From Flavobacteriaceae bacterium (GTDB taxonomy: Bacteria; Bacteroidota; Bacteroidia; Flavobacteriales; Flavobacteriaceae): 64,000 nt of DNA. Shown here in pieces: positions 44,897 to 52,872 of this stretch (within the stretch, counting starts at the first letter, position 1; each line of letters opens with the position of its first letter). A program made the position numbers and the translations under genes. The stretch lies in contig JAQWGN010000010.1 of assembly GCA_029238215.1 (NCBI GenBank), positions 182,163 to 246,162 on the forward strand, given 5' to 3'. The notes beneath the pieces were generated by a model, which ran no database searches, was not told where the DNA came from, and was given only the letters and a program-made list of their open reading frames with translations.

Positions 44897-45760
44897 TTAT
44901 AATGTTTGGAAAAATTGCCATATATCGCTCCATAATGTTGGATACGAAGCAACAATATTATGTCCGCCTCCTTCAACACGCAAGTAGTTTATTTGCACAT
45001 TATCGGTACAGTTCCCAAAAGAGTACGTTGTGTTTTCTCCTACGGGTTTTATTGTTGGCGTGGAATCACATCCAAACTGGCTAGCCCATTTTTCTGCACT
45101 TTCCAAAGCACTTAAAAATGTATGACCAAACTTATTTCCGCCTTCAATAGGAATGCTGTTATCTGCAGCACCATTAACTTGAAAAATAGACAACGGCTTG
45201 GTTTGTTGGGTAAGCTCAATAGAGGTGATTAGCTGTGAAACTACTGGTGCAATTGCTTTAAAATAGGTTGTTTTTGCTCCTAGTAAATTTACCATTCCTG
45301 CTCCGTTGGAAGTTCCAACGGCAAATACACGATCTAAATTTAAATTGGGAATGTCTTCAAGTGCATTCATAACAGCATTTACAAATGCCACATCGTCTGC
45401 ATTAGACGGCTCCGGTCCAAGGTTCCATGAGTTAAGATGACCTTGTGGATAGACTCCAACAAAGGTGCCTGCATTTGTAAACTCTTTTAACGAATTTACC
45501 CAACTGGTATTTTTACCACCCCTTCCATGAAAAGCAAACACGACAGGATATGACTTGCTTTTATCAACGACTAGTGGCGCCTGTATTAAAACAGACCTGC
45601 TAACCAAACTACCATCAATTTCTTGTTCAATAGTAAGCGACTGTGTTTTTAGTGTCGTTTCGACTACTGTTGGAGTTTCAATGACATCACCATCATTTCC
45701 TTTACAGGAGCTTAAAAGAAAAAAGATCATTAAAAAAGATAAAATATGCATTTGTTTCAT
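44897..45760 (-). CDS. CE1-like carbohydrate esterase (LpqC/PHB-depolymerase-type), lipoprotein
   Basis: A 287-residue alpha/beta hydrolase with a lipoprotein signal (FFLLSSC, Cys19). The nucleophile is S151 in AVGTSNGAGM (G-x-S-x-G). VFAFHGRGGKNTSW supplies the oxyanion-hole region, and GAADNSIPIEGG and GGGHNIVA the acid and histidine of the triad. The family includes acetylxylan and feruloyl esterases, and in this context removal of acetyl or feruloyl groups from xylan is likely. Its start overlaps the stop of GH43 upstream by 4 bp (ATGA), indicating coupled translation. It is followed by a 105-bp gap before GH10. Confidence 0.88.
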   Translation of the reverse strand: MKQMHILSFLMIFFLLSSCKGNDGDVIETPTVVETTLKTQSLTIEQEIDGSLVSRSVLIQAPLVVDKSKSYPVVFAFHGRGGKNTSWVNSLKEFTNAGTFVGVYPQGHLNSWNLGPEPSNADDVAFVNAVMNALEDIPNLNLDRVFAVGTSNGAGMVNLLGAKTTYFKAIAPVVSQLITSIELTQQTKPLSIFQVNGAADNSIPIEGGNKFGHTFLSALESAEKWASQFGCDSTPTIKPVGENTTYSFGNCTDNVQINYLRVEGGGHNIVASYPTLWSDIWQFFQTL

Positions 45761-47421
45761 TGTTGTAAAGGTTTATAGGTGACATAATCAAAATCAGAAT
45801 AATCATTCGAATTCACGCCATTACTTGTTGCATAAATACCCAAATGTGCTCCTGTATAGCCTTTACTCAAAATTAAGTCTGCCTTTGTTTTAGCTACAGT
45901 TTTGTACGCCTTACCGTTGGATTTGTATTTAAAGGTAAGCACGTTATTTTTCGAAATGACTTGAAAAAAAACATTTTTAATAGAGTTGTCAAGTCTAATT
46001 TTATTTAAAACATTCAGGCTGCTATCTTGGTGTTTTAACATTAAATAACGCGCGCCATTTTCTTTTTTTATGCTAAAGCTCACGTAATTATTGTCTTTCT
46101 GAATAAACACTATACCAGATTCGAAACCATTATCGGCAGGATTAAATTCCATTTTTGTTTCGAACACAAAATCACTTTCTGTCTGCTTAATTCCAATGAA
46201 ATGTGCTTTTGCTCTATTCTCAATAATGTTAGGGTGAGTGAATAGCCGTAAATGCCCTTTTTTAGCTGTTAAGCTATAGGTTTTTTGGTGTGGTACGCGT
46301 CTAAAATTCCAATGTTTATCAAGTTTTGTTGAAGAAAAAGTGTCTTTAAAGCCATCATTATTCTGTTTAGATGAGTTGTTAAAAATCACAGGATTAATCC
46401 GTTCTATGCGTCCTGTTTTAGGTGCTATAACTGGCCATAGGTTTCGTTCATCGCGATAAATATCCCATTCCCATTCAACAGGCACAATAAATGTTTCTCT
46501 TCCCATGTTTGATGCTCGATTCAATTCTCCTCGAATCCCCAAAAGAACCATAAACCACCTGCCATCTTCAAGTGCTACTAAATCACCATGGCCTGTGCTG
46601 TGCACCCAGTTATCGAAAGAAAGTTGTCTGGAGGTGAAAATAGGATTTCGTTTATTGGCGGTGTAAGGCCCCGTTATTTGATCACTTACTGCAACCATGA
46701 CTGCATGATTAAATGATGTTCCACCTTCTGCGATTAACAAGTAGTAGCGCCCTTCTTTTTTATAGATGTGTGGCCCTTCTGCCCAAACGCCATCACATGC
46801 GCCACGCCACAAAAAATGCCGCTTTCCTATCAATTGAAAATCTTTAGGGTCGAGTTCTTGCATCCATATTTCTGTTTCACCATCAAATTTTGGATCATTG
46901 GGTTGATGGTTTCCTGTATACCATACCCTTCCATCATCATCAAAAAATAGATCAGGGTCTATCCCAGGGGCACCTTCAATAACAATTGGGTTCGACCAAG
47001 CCCCTTCTGGGTTAGATGCCGTTAAGATAAAGTTTGTTGCGCTAGATTTGTTTGTATTGGGATCCTTATAAATAGTTGTTGTGATTATATAAAAAATCCC
47101 ATTATGATGCCTTAGGGTTGGCGCATAGATCCCTCCGTTATCTTGTACGTTATGTAAGTTGATGCTCTCTGCACATTGTTCTTGCCTGTTTAATCCATGG
47201 CCAATAAGTTCCCAGTTTATTAAATCCTTGCTTTTATGGATTGGTATTCCTGGGAAGTATTCAAATGAAGAATTGACCAAATAAAAAGTATCACCCACAC
47301 GGCATATGGATGGATCGGGATAACCACCAGGTAAAACAGGGTTTGTAAATGTTTGTGCGCTCAAAAAACAGCCCCAAGCGAGCGCTACAATCGTGATGAT
47401 TTTACAAAACATGTGATACAT
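45757..47421 (-). CDS. Glycoside hydrolase family 43 with C-terminal ConA-like domain (beta-xylosidase-type)
   Basis: A 554-residue exported enzyme. Signal peptide ~1-22. The GH43 propeller (~24-345) opens with FTNPVLPGGYPDPSICRVGD (base D36) and has GAPGIDPDLFFDDDGRVWYTG and the acid Glu in DGVWAEGPHIYKKEGRYYLL. Residues ~360-550 form the beta-xylosidase C-terminal ConA-like domain (HWNFRRVPHQKTYSL ... HLGIYATSNG). This layout matches GH43_10/11/12 beta-xylosidases and arabinofuranosidases. An ATG at 47412 is an alternative start. A candidate promoter lies 40 nt upstream. It is the first gene of a GH43-CE1(-GH10) unit. Confidence 0.94.
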   Translation of the reverse strand: MYHMFCKIITIVALAWGCFLSAQTFTNPVLPGGYPDPSICRVGDTFYLVNSSFEYFPGIPIHKSKDLINWELIGHGLNRQEQCAESINLHNVQDNGGIYAPTLRHHNGIFYIITTTIYKDPNTNKSSATNFILTASNPEGAWSNPIVIEGAPGIDPDLFFDDDGRVWYTGNHQPNDPKFDGETEIWMQELDPKDFQLIGKRHFLWRGACDGVWAEGPHIYKKEGRYYLLIAEGGTSFNHAVMVAVSDQITGPYTANKRNPIFTSRQLSFDNWVHSTGHGDLVALEDGRWFMVLLGIRGELNRASNMGRETFIVPVEWEWDIYRDERNLWPVIAPKTGRIERINPVIFNNSSKQNNDGFKDTFSSTKLDKHWNFRRVPHQKTYSLTAKKGHLRLFTHPNIIENRAKAHFIGIKQTESDFVFETKMEFNPADNGFESGIVFIQKDNNYVSFSIKKENGARYLMLKHQDSSLNVLNKIRLDNSIKNVFFQVISKNNVLTFKYKSNGKAYKTVAKTKADLILSKGYTGAHLGIYATSNGVNSNDYSDFDYVTYKPLQQ

Positions 47422-47460
47422 GATTAAGGATTTTTGAAATGAATTTCAAAGGGTTCCTTT

Positions 47461-47493
47461 CAAATCTACTGTTTATTTTAGGTATTTCACAAA
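47461..47493 (-). promoter_or_regulatory. Candidate promoter for the GH43-CE1 operon
   Basis: On the minus strand TTTG (47490-47493) is followed after 21 nt by TAGATTTG (47461-47468), matching the Bacteroidota -33 TTTG and -7 TAnnTTTG elements. The -7 element lies 39 nt before the GH43 start at 47421. It is the best two-part promoter match that I found in the window. Confidence 0.5.
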
Positions 47494-47608
47494 GATGAAT
47501 AGAACGTATTCCTCACTTTATCCAGATTTACAATGAATTGGTTTAAAAATTATATTTTTTGATTTTATGATGCCATTATACTAGTCCTTATGACTGCATA
47601 TTTGATGC

Positions 47609-49792
47609 ATGAAGTTTATTTCTACAACAGTTTTTTTGTGTATGGTTTTTACACAAGGTTTTTCTCAAACACTTCCAATCTCTAATGGAAGACTTGAAGC
47701 CAGTACAGCAAATACTTTTGATAGCTGGACAAGCCTTAGCTCTGGTAACAGCCTCGCCCAGTTTTCCATTGCGATGTCTGGTCTTGTGCGTGGAAGTACA
47801 AAAGCTTTACGTGCCGATGTACAAACTTTGGGTGAGTTGGAATATAATGTTCAAACAAAATCCTTACACGAATTTTCAGTTCCTGATAACAGCTCATTAA
47901 CAGTCACTTTTTATGCAAAATCGAGTAGTGTTTCTGGAACCTCATTACTTAAACTATGTATTAGTGACCCTACAGTAGGAACTTCTGTTTTTAAGAGTAA
48001 TGAATTCGTTTTAACGGATCAGTGGACGTTATATTCTCATACATTTTCAATTCCTACAGCCGTTCCAAGTTATCGAGTAAGTTTTAGGTATTTATCGGCC
48101 AATACAACTTTTTTTATTGATGAAGTCAATGTAATGCCTGGACTAGGTATTGCTACGCAACCTGAAGTCCGCCATCAAGTTGTTGAAGGTTTTGGAGGAG
48201 GAATAAAACGCCGTACTGAAACACTTGCAAGCCTTCCAGCATCTTTACGGGCGGAAGTAGAGAACTTGGCATACAGCGATTTACACATAAACATGATTCG
48301 GTTTTTTATCCATCACTCACTAGAAAACAATGGAAACGACAACAGTGATCCCTATAGCTTTGACATCAATGATTTTAACTGGAACTACTACGATTCAAGT
48401 CCACACTTTGTCGTCAATACGCTTCAAAATGCGCTATCGTCTAGTCAAGTAGGTATAGATTATATAATAGGAAACTGTAACAGTGCTCCTGGGTGGATGA
48501 AAATTAACGAATCCCATAAAAGGGCGTCTTCTAATGAAGATGTAGCCTTAAACACCCTAAAACCAGAAATGACTGAAGAATTTGGTGAATTCATTATGGC
48601 TTTTTTAACTGGCATGAAACAGAAATATGGAATTGATGTAACGGAAGTGTCTTTGACAAACGAACCCGACTTCCTTAACACTTACGAATCGATGAATTTA
48701 ACGGCTGAAAAGCTAACCGAAGTGCTTCCGCATGTAAGAGGACGTCTTGACAATTCAACATTTTCATCCGTTAGAATTTTGAGCCCTGAGAACGCACGTG
48801 TAAGTCCTTCATCAACTCCCGTAAGCAATTTGACACAAGTGAATTCAGCTGCTACGTATATCACAGAAATGTTTCAGGATGCTGTCACCAAAGCGGCTGT
48901 CGAGGTTATAGGTACACATACCTACTACGATAGTAATCATGACGCAGATTGGTCGGCTCTTTTGGCAGTTGCAGATGATAAGCCTATTTGGGTTACAGAA
49001 TCGGGAAATCTTAAAAGTATCGACCTTTCTATGATTGATGCTTCGAATTATATCAAATGGATTACACGCGGATTTAACGAGGGAGGGTTAACAGCCTATA
49101 TGACACACCTTTTGTTTGAAGAACACATTTATCCAACACCCGAAGAAGGAGATAAAGAAGGATCTTCGGCACTTGTGTTATGGGACGATTCTGGAGTTTT
49201 TCTTCCAAAACGCTACCATGCATTCAAACATTTTTCCAACCTAACCAACAAAGGCTATCAGCGAATTAGTCACACGTTTACTACCACCCCCAATTTATTT
49301 GTTTCTAGTTTTATAGCTCCTAGCGATGATGAAATGGTTGTGCATGTGTTTAACGATTCCAATTTAACAAAAACGCTAAGCGTTAACATCCCTTATGAAG
49401 TTAGTTCTTTAAACCGATATACCACCAATGCAACAACGGATTATGAATTTAGCACTATGGATATTCAACCCGATGCGCAATTTGTGGAGGTAACACTTCA
49501 GCCAATGGAGTTTTCTAGTTTTGTATACGCCTTTACGGATACGTTAACCAAAAACGATTTGGATTATTACACAACTTCTATAGACTTTTATCCAAACCCT
49601 TCTAGCGGTATCGTATATTTTACAAAACCAAATATACCATTGCATGTAACTATTTACAGCTTGGAGGGGAAGCAAGTTTATGAAGAAAACCTTAAGACAA
49701 AAATGGATATAAATCATTTAACTCAAGGGGTTTATTTTATGCGTATTAAAAACGAAAAAGCAATAACTACACATAAACTCATTATTAATTAA
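47609..49792 (+). CDS. Glycoside hydrolase family 30 with N-terminal CBM-like domain and T9SS sorting signal
   Basis: A 727-residue secreted enzyme. Signal peptide ~1-19. Residues ~20-185 form a CBM-like beta-sandwich (SNGRLEASTANTFDSWTSL ... FFIDEVNVMPG). The GH30 barrel plus side beta-domain spans ~195-640: QVVEGFGGGIKRR, IIGNCNSAPGWMKINE, acid/base E352 in VSLTNEPDF, and nucleophile E464 in PIWVTESGN. The C-terminus (~650-727; DFYPNPSSGIVYF ... GVYFMRI) is a type A sorting domain. GH30 includes glucuronoxylanases and xylobiohydrolases; together with GH10 this indicates xylan backbone cleavage. It is divergent from the GH43 gene. Confidence 0.92.
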   Translation: MKFISTTVFLCMVFTQGFSQTLPISNGRLEASTANTFDSWTSLSSGNSLAQFSIAMSGLVRGSTKALRADVQTLGELEYNVQTKSLHEFSVPDNSSLTVTFYAKSSSVSGTSLLKLCISDPTVGTSVFKSNEFVLTDQWTLYSHTFSIPTAVPSYRVSFRYLSANTTFFIDEVNVMPGLGIATQPEVRHQVVEGFGGGIKRRTETLASLPASLRAEVENLAYSDLHINMIRFFIHHSLENNGNDNSDPYSFDINDFNWNYYDSSPHFVVNTLQNALSSSQVGIDYIIGNCNSAPGWMKINESHKRASSNEDVALNTLKPEMTEEFGEFIMAFLTGMKQKYGIDVTEVSLTNEPDFLNTYESMNLTAEKLTEVLPHVRGRLDNSTFSSVRILSPENARVSPSSTPVSNLTQVNSAATYITEMFQDAVTKAAVEVIGTHTYYDSNHDADWSALLAVADDKPIWVTESGNLKSIDLSMIDASNYIKWITRGFNEGGLTAYMTHLLFEEHIYPTPEEGDKEGSSALVLWDDSGVFLPKRYHAFKHFSNLTNKGYQRISHTFTTTPNLFVSSFIAPSDDEMVVHVFNDSNLTKTLSVNIPYEVSSLNRYTTNATTDYEFSTMDIQPDAQFVEVTLQPMEFSSFVYAFTDTLTKNDLDYYTTSIDFYPNPSSGIVYFTKPNIPLHVTIYSLEGKQVYEENLKTKMDINHLTQGVYFMRIKNEKAITTHKLIIN

Positions 49793-49832
49793 TTATTGGA
49801 ATTGATCCCAAGATTATTGTAACAACTGTATA

Positions 49833-50969
49833 ATGTTAACTAAGCACACACCATTTTTCCAAAGCGTTATTTTATGTACCCTTATATTGTTTCTAGCTTC
49901 TTGTAGTAGTGATAAGGATGCGGAAATTACAGAACCACCTGCGCCGCCTTTTGTACCGGAAGTAACCTATGAACCCACAGCATCATTAAAGTCTGTTGCA
50001 GCATATCCAATTGGAATGATTGTTTCTGCTAAAAAGCTTGCCAATGACACTACATTTAAAGCCTATCTAAATACGGATTTTAATAGTATTACGGCTGAAA
50101 ACGACATGAAAATGGCCAATATATTTAAAGGCGCAGGCAACTACGATTTCAGTGATGGTGATGTGATTGTAGCTTATGCCAAAGCCAATGGTTTTCGTGT
50201 TTTTGGACACGCGCTCATATGGCATAATTCTGTACCGGGATGGTTACGGAATTTTGCTGGTTCGGACACTGAATTTGAAGCGCTTATTGAAGCCTATATT
50301 AAAGCTACAGTAACTCATTTTGCACAAGAAAAATCAACAATAAACGGACAAGAAGTCTCTGTAGTTGCAGGATGGGATGTTGTTAACGAGGCTTTTACTG
50401 AAGCTGCCAAAAACGATCTTTTTAGACAGCGTTTGGGCAGTGACTATGTAGCAAAATGTTTTCAATGGGCCAGAGAAGCAGACGCTGATGTGAAATTATT
50501 TTATAACGATTATAACCTTGAGTCGCAGCAATCAAAAATGCTTGAAGTAACGACCATGATAGACGATTTTACTAGCCGTAATATTCCAATTGATGGGGTA
50601 GGACTGCAAATGCATATTGATTACATGAACCCTTCTAGGCAACAAATACAGTCTAATGTAGATTTACTTCTTCAAAAAAATGTACTCATTCATTTTTCAG
50701 AACTGGATATGACAGTAAACAAATCACGTACCTTAAAGTCACTGAGTTACCAGCGTGCTTTAGCTCAGGAGGAACGCTACAGACAAGTTGTTGAACTGTT
50801 TAACAATATACCCCCAGAAAAACGATTTGGAATAACACTTTGGGGCATGCGAGATACAGACAGTTGGTTGCTCAATTTTCATGACAATCCCAATGAATAC
50901 CCCTTGTTATTCGACGCATCCTACAATTACAAAATTGCACACAGAGGATTTTTTGAGGGTTTGCAATGA
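49833..50969 (+). CDS. Glycoside hydrolase family 10 endo-beta-1,4-xylanase, lipoprotein
   Basis: A 378-residue xylanase with a lipoprotein signal (LFLASC, Cys24) and a proline-rich linker (EITEPPAPPFVPEV), so probably displayed on the outer membrane. The GH10 barrel has FNSITAENDMKMANIF, VFGHALIWHNSVPGWL, acid/base E186 in GWDVVNEAFTE, and nucleophile E290 in IHFSELDMT, 104 residues apart. GVGLQMHIDY and ITLWGMRDTDSWL complete the family signature. It starts 40 nt after GH30 and is probably co-transcribed. A surface location fits initial endo-cleavage for SusCD uptake. Confidence 0.95.
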   Translation: MLTKHTPFFQSVILCTLILFLASCSSDKDAEITEPPAPPFVPEVTYEPTASLKSVAAYPIGMIVSAKKLANDTTFKAYLNTDFNSITAENDMKMANIFKGAGNYDFSDGDVIVAYAKANGFRVFGHALIWHNSVPGWLRNFAGSDTEFEALIEAYIKATVTHFAQEKSTINGQEVSVVAGWDVVNEAFTEAAKNDLFRQRLGSDYVAKCFQWAREADADVKLFYNDYNLESQQSKMLEVTTMIDDFTSRNIPIDGVGLQMHIDYMNPSRQQIQSNVDLLLQKNVLIHFSELDMTVNKSRTLKSLSYQRALAQEERYRQVVELFNNIPPEKRFGITLWGMRDTDSWLLNFHDNPNEYPLLFDASYNYKIAHRGFFEGLQ

Positions 50970-51064
50970 ATTTATAACAATGGGATTTAAGTAGTTGAAA
51001 ATGTTTCATGTTTTATGACAATTATTTAAATTTAATGTTTTCTTTTACAGTCTAAATAATAACA

Positions 51065-51622
51065 ATGAGTTGGATCTTCGAGCCGTGGCCTTGGTATATT
51101 TCAGGACCTTTAATTGCATTTATTATGTTCTTGCTTATCATGGTAGGCAAGAATTTTGGTATGTCTGATAACCTTAGAACGATATGCGCGATTTGTGGTG
51201 CAAGTAACAAAGCTGATTTTTTTAAATTTGATTGGAATGCACAAAAATGGAATTTAGTAGTCATTTTTGGCGCAGCAATAGGGGGGTTTATTGGCGCTCA
51301 ATTTTTAACTACTGATAGCGCTGTAGCTATTAGCTCAAGTAGTATAGATGCACTTAACACACTTGGTTTTACAAGTGCTGGCAATGCATATTTACCAACC
51401 GAATTATATGAAATAGACTCTTTACTAAATATTAAAACAATTTTAATTCTTGCAATTGGCGGCTTACTTGTTGGCTTTGGAACACGCTATGCTGGTGGTT
51501 GCACTTCTGGCCATGCAATTTCGGGTTTAAGCGACTTACAGCTTCCATCACTTATTGCAGTTGTTGGGTTTTTTATTGGAGGTCTAGTTATGATTCATGG
51601 AATTTTTCCTTTGTTATTTTAA
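51065..51622 (+). CDS. YeeE/YedE family sulfur-transport protein, first half
   Basis: A 185-residue inner-membrane protein with ~4-5 membrane segments. The family-typical GFGTRYAGGCTSGHAISGLSDL segment (with the conserved Cys of GGCTSGH) lies at ~137-160. A loop carries CAICGASNKADFFKFDWN. In many Bacteroidota the YeeE/YedE transporter is split into two adjacent genes (PmpA/PmpB-like), and the second half follows 2 nt later. The family is associated with thiosulfate or other sulfur-compound uptake. It lies next to the sulfatase-rich PUL, but there is no direct evidence of a joint function. Confidence 0.88.
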   Translation: MSWIFEPWPWYISGPLIAFIMFLLIMVGKNFGMSDNLRTICAICGASNKADFFKFDWNAQKWNLVVIFGAAIGGFIGAQFLTTDSAVAISSSSIDALNTLGFTSAGNAYLPTELYEIDSLLNIKTILILAIGGLLVGFGTRYAGGCTSGHAISGLSDLQLPSLIAVVGFFIGGLVMIHGIFPLLF

Positions 51623-51624
51623 TT

Positions 51625-52038
51625 ATGAGAACACTTATATATTTGTTTATTGGAATCCTTTTTGGAATTACGTTGTTTAAATCAGAAGCTGCTTCATGGT
51701 TTCGTATTTATGAAATGTTCTTATTTGAATCGTTTCACATGTATGGAATTATTGGTTCTGCATTGGGTATTGGTATATTACTGATTCAATTCATTAAACG
51801 GTTTAAAATCACTTCTTTTTACGGAGAAAAAATTACATTCACGCCCAAGAAAAAGAGTTTTAGTCGCTATATGTTTGGCGGGATTATCTTTGGTTTAGGT
51901 TGGGCATTGGCAGGCGCTTGTCCGGGTCCTATGTTTGCATTACTTGGTGCGGGCTTTTTACCTATTCTTATAGTCATAATATTTTCAATTCTTGGAACTT
52001 TTTTATATGGTTTACTAAGCGATAAGTTACCACACTAA
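51625..52038 (+). CDS. YeeE/YedE family protein, second half (DUF6691-like)
   Basis: A 137-residue inner-membrane protein of about four membrane segments. GGIIFGLGWALAGACPGPMFALLGAG is the conserved element carrying the second transport cysteine. The frame is open upstream into the previous gene (to 51499), but the ATG at 51625, 2 nt after the stop of the first half, gives the usual length and a direct hydrophobic start (MRTLIYLFIGILFG). Together the two proteins probably form one sulfur-compound channel or transporter. Confidence 0.87.
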   Translation: MRTLIYLFIGILFGITLFKSEAASWFRIYEMFLFESFHMYGIIGSALGIGILLIQFIKRFKITSFYGEKITFTPKKKSFSRYMFGGIIFGLGWALAGACPGPMFALLGAGFLPILIVIIFSILGTFLYGLLSDKLPH

Positions 52039-52113
52039 AAATCCAAATGCTTTATAGCTACAGAATTGAAAAAATGAATCTTTTACAAGGGCCTAACATG
52101 CTTATTTCTTAAA

Positions 52114-52656
52114 CTAGTAGGTATACTTGCCCTTTGAGGCAATCCCATTTTTAATATGCGCTAGATGGTGGTTGCAATGCCACGCATAAATGCCTACATT
52201 TTCTTGTAATGTAATTTTCCTCCCTTGCTCAGGATGGATGAATGATAGTTTTAGTTGTTCAGTTGTTAAACGAGTTAAAAGCGTACCCCATTTTTTATGC
52301 AATCCTTTTAAGAGCATAATAGAGTCATAAATATCATTATTCAATGTGTCTGATAATTCTGCCCACCTGTCCTCAAAGTAGGGTCGGATAGTTGGCGTAT
52401 CTTCAGTAAGGGCCAACTTAAAACGAATAACAGCATTCATATGACTGTCTGCGCAATGATGAATAACTTGTTTTACGTTCCAACCATCAGGCCTGTAGTT
52501 CCACAAAAGCGCTTCATTAGAAATACCCGTTGTTAGCGCTTCAACTGTTTCAGGAAAGGCCTCAATGTCTTTTATCCATTGCTTTATCAATAGTTCGCTT
52601 GGCGTATAGGTTGTGTTGTATTTCCCAATGGGAAATTTAAGTTTAACTAAGTTCAT
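52114..52656 (-). CDS. DinB/YfiT-like metal-dependent protein (putative bacillithiol-transferase-type fold)
   Basis: A 180-residue cytoplasmic protein of the DinB superfamily, YfiT branch. The start LKFPIGKYNTT and the motifs RPDGWNVKQVIHHCADSHMNA and YAWHCNHHLAHI (three conserved His for a metal ion) are typical of YfiT. These proteins are annotated as putative metal-dependent hydrolases or thiol transferases; the substrate here is unknown. It is transcribed alone. Nothing links it to the polysaccharide genes. Confidence 0.85.
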   Translation of the reverse strand: MNLVKLKFPIGKYNTTYTPSELLIKQWIKDIEAFPETVEALTTGISNEALLWNYRPDGWNVKQVIHHCADSHMNAVIRFKLALTEDTPTIRPYFEDRWAELSDTLNNDIYDSIMLLKGLHKKWGTLLTRLTTEQLKLSFIHPEQGRKITLQENVGIYAWHCNHHLAHIKNGIASKGKYTY

Positions 52657-52820
52657 CGTGTAGAACAGATTTAGGGTTTGTTCTTTACTAAGTTAAAAAA
52701 AATAAAACAAGATTTAAGTACTTTGATTGAATATAGTATCGGGGTTGCGTTTTTTGCAAGTGCCTTGATTGTGCACTGGAGCTTTTTATCAAAATCGCGA
52801 ATTCACTAAAATATAGCTAT

Positions 52821-52853
52821 AAAAAAAGCCCCTACGATTAGTAGGAGCTTTTT
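52821..52853 (-). terminator. Rho-independent terminator after the large T9SS protein
   Basis: On the minus strand AAGCTCCTAC pairs with GTAGGGGCTT (one G-T pair) around TAATC, followed by a run of T residues (plus-strand A run 52821-52827). It lies 20 nt after the stop at 52873. Confidence 0.85.
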
Positions 52854-52872
52854 ATAGTTGTTAAGACGTTGC

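Noticed and set aside
44565..44987. 140-codon plus-strand frame across the start of the GH10 gene and the CE1 3' end
   Set aside because: It is antisense to two well-supported genes and has no start context or family features.
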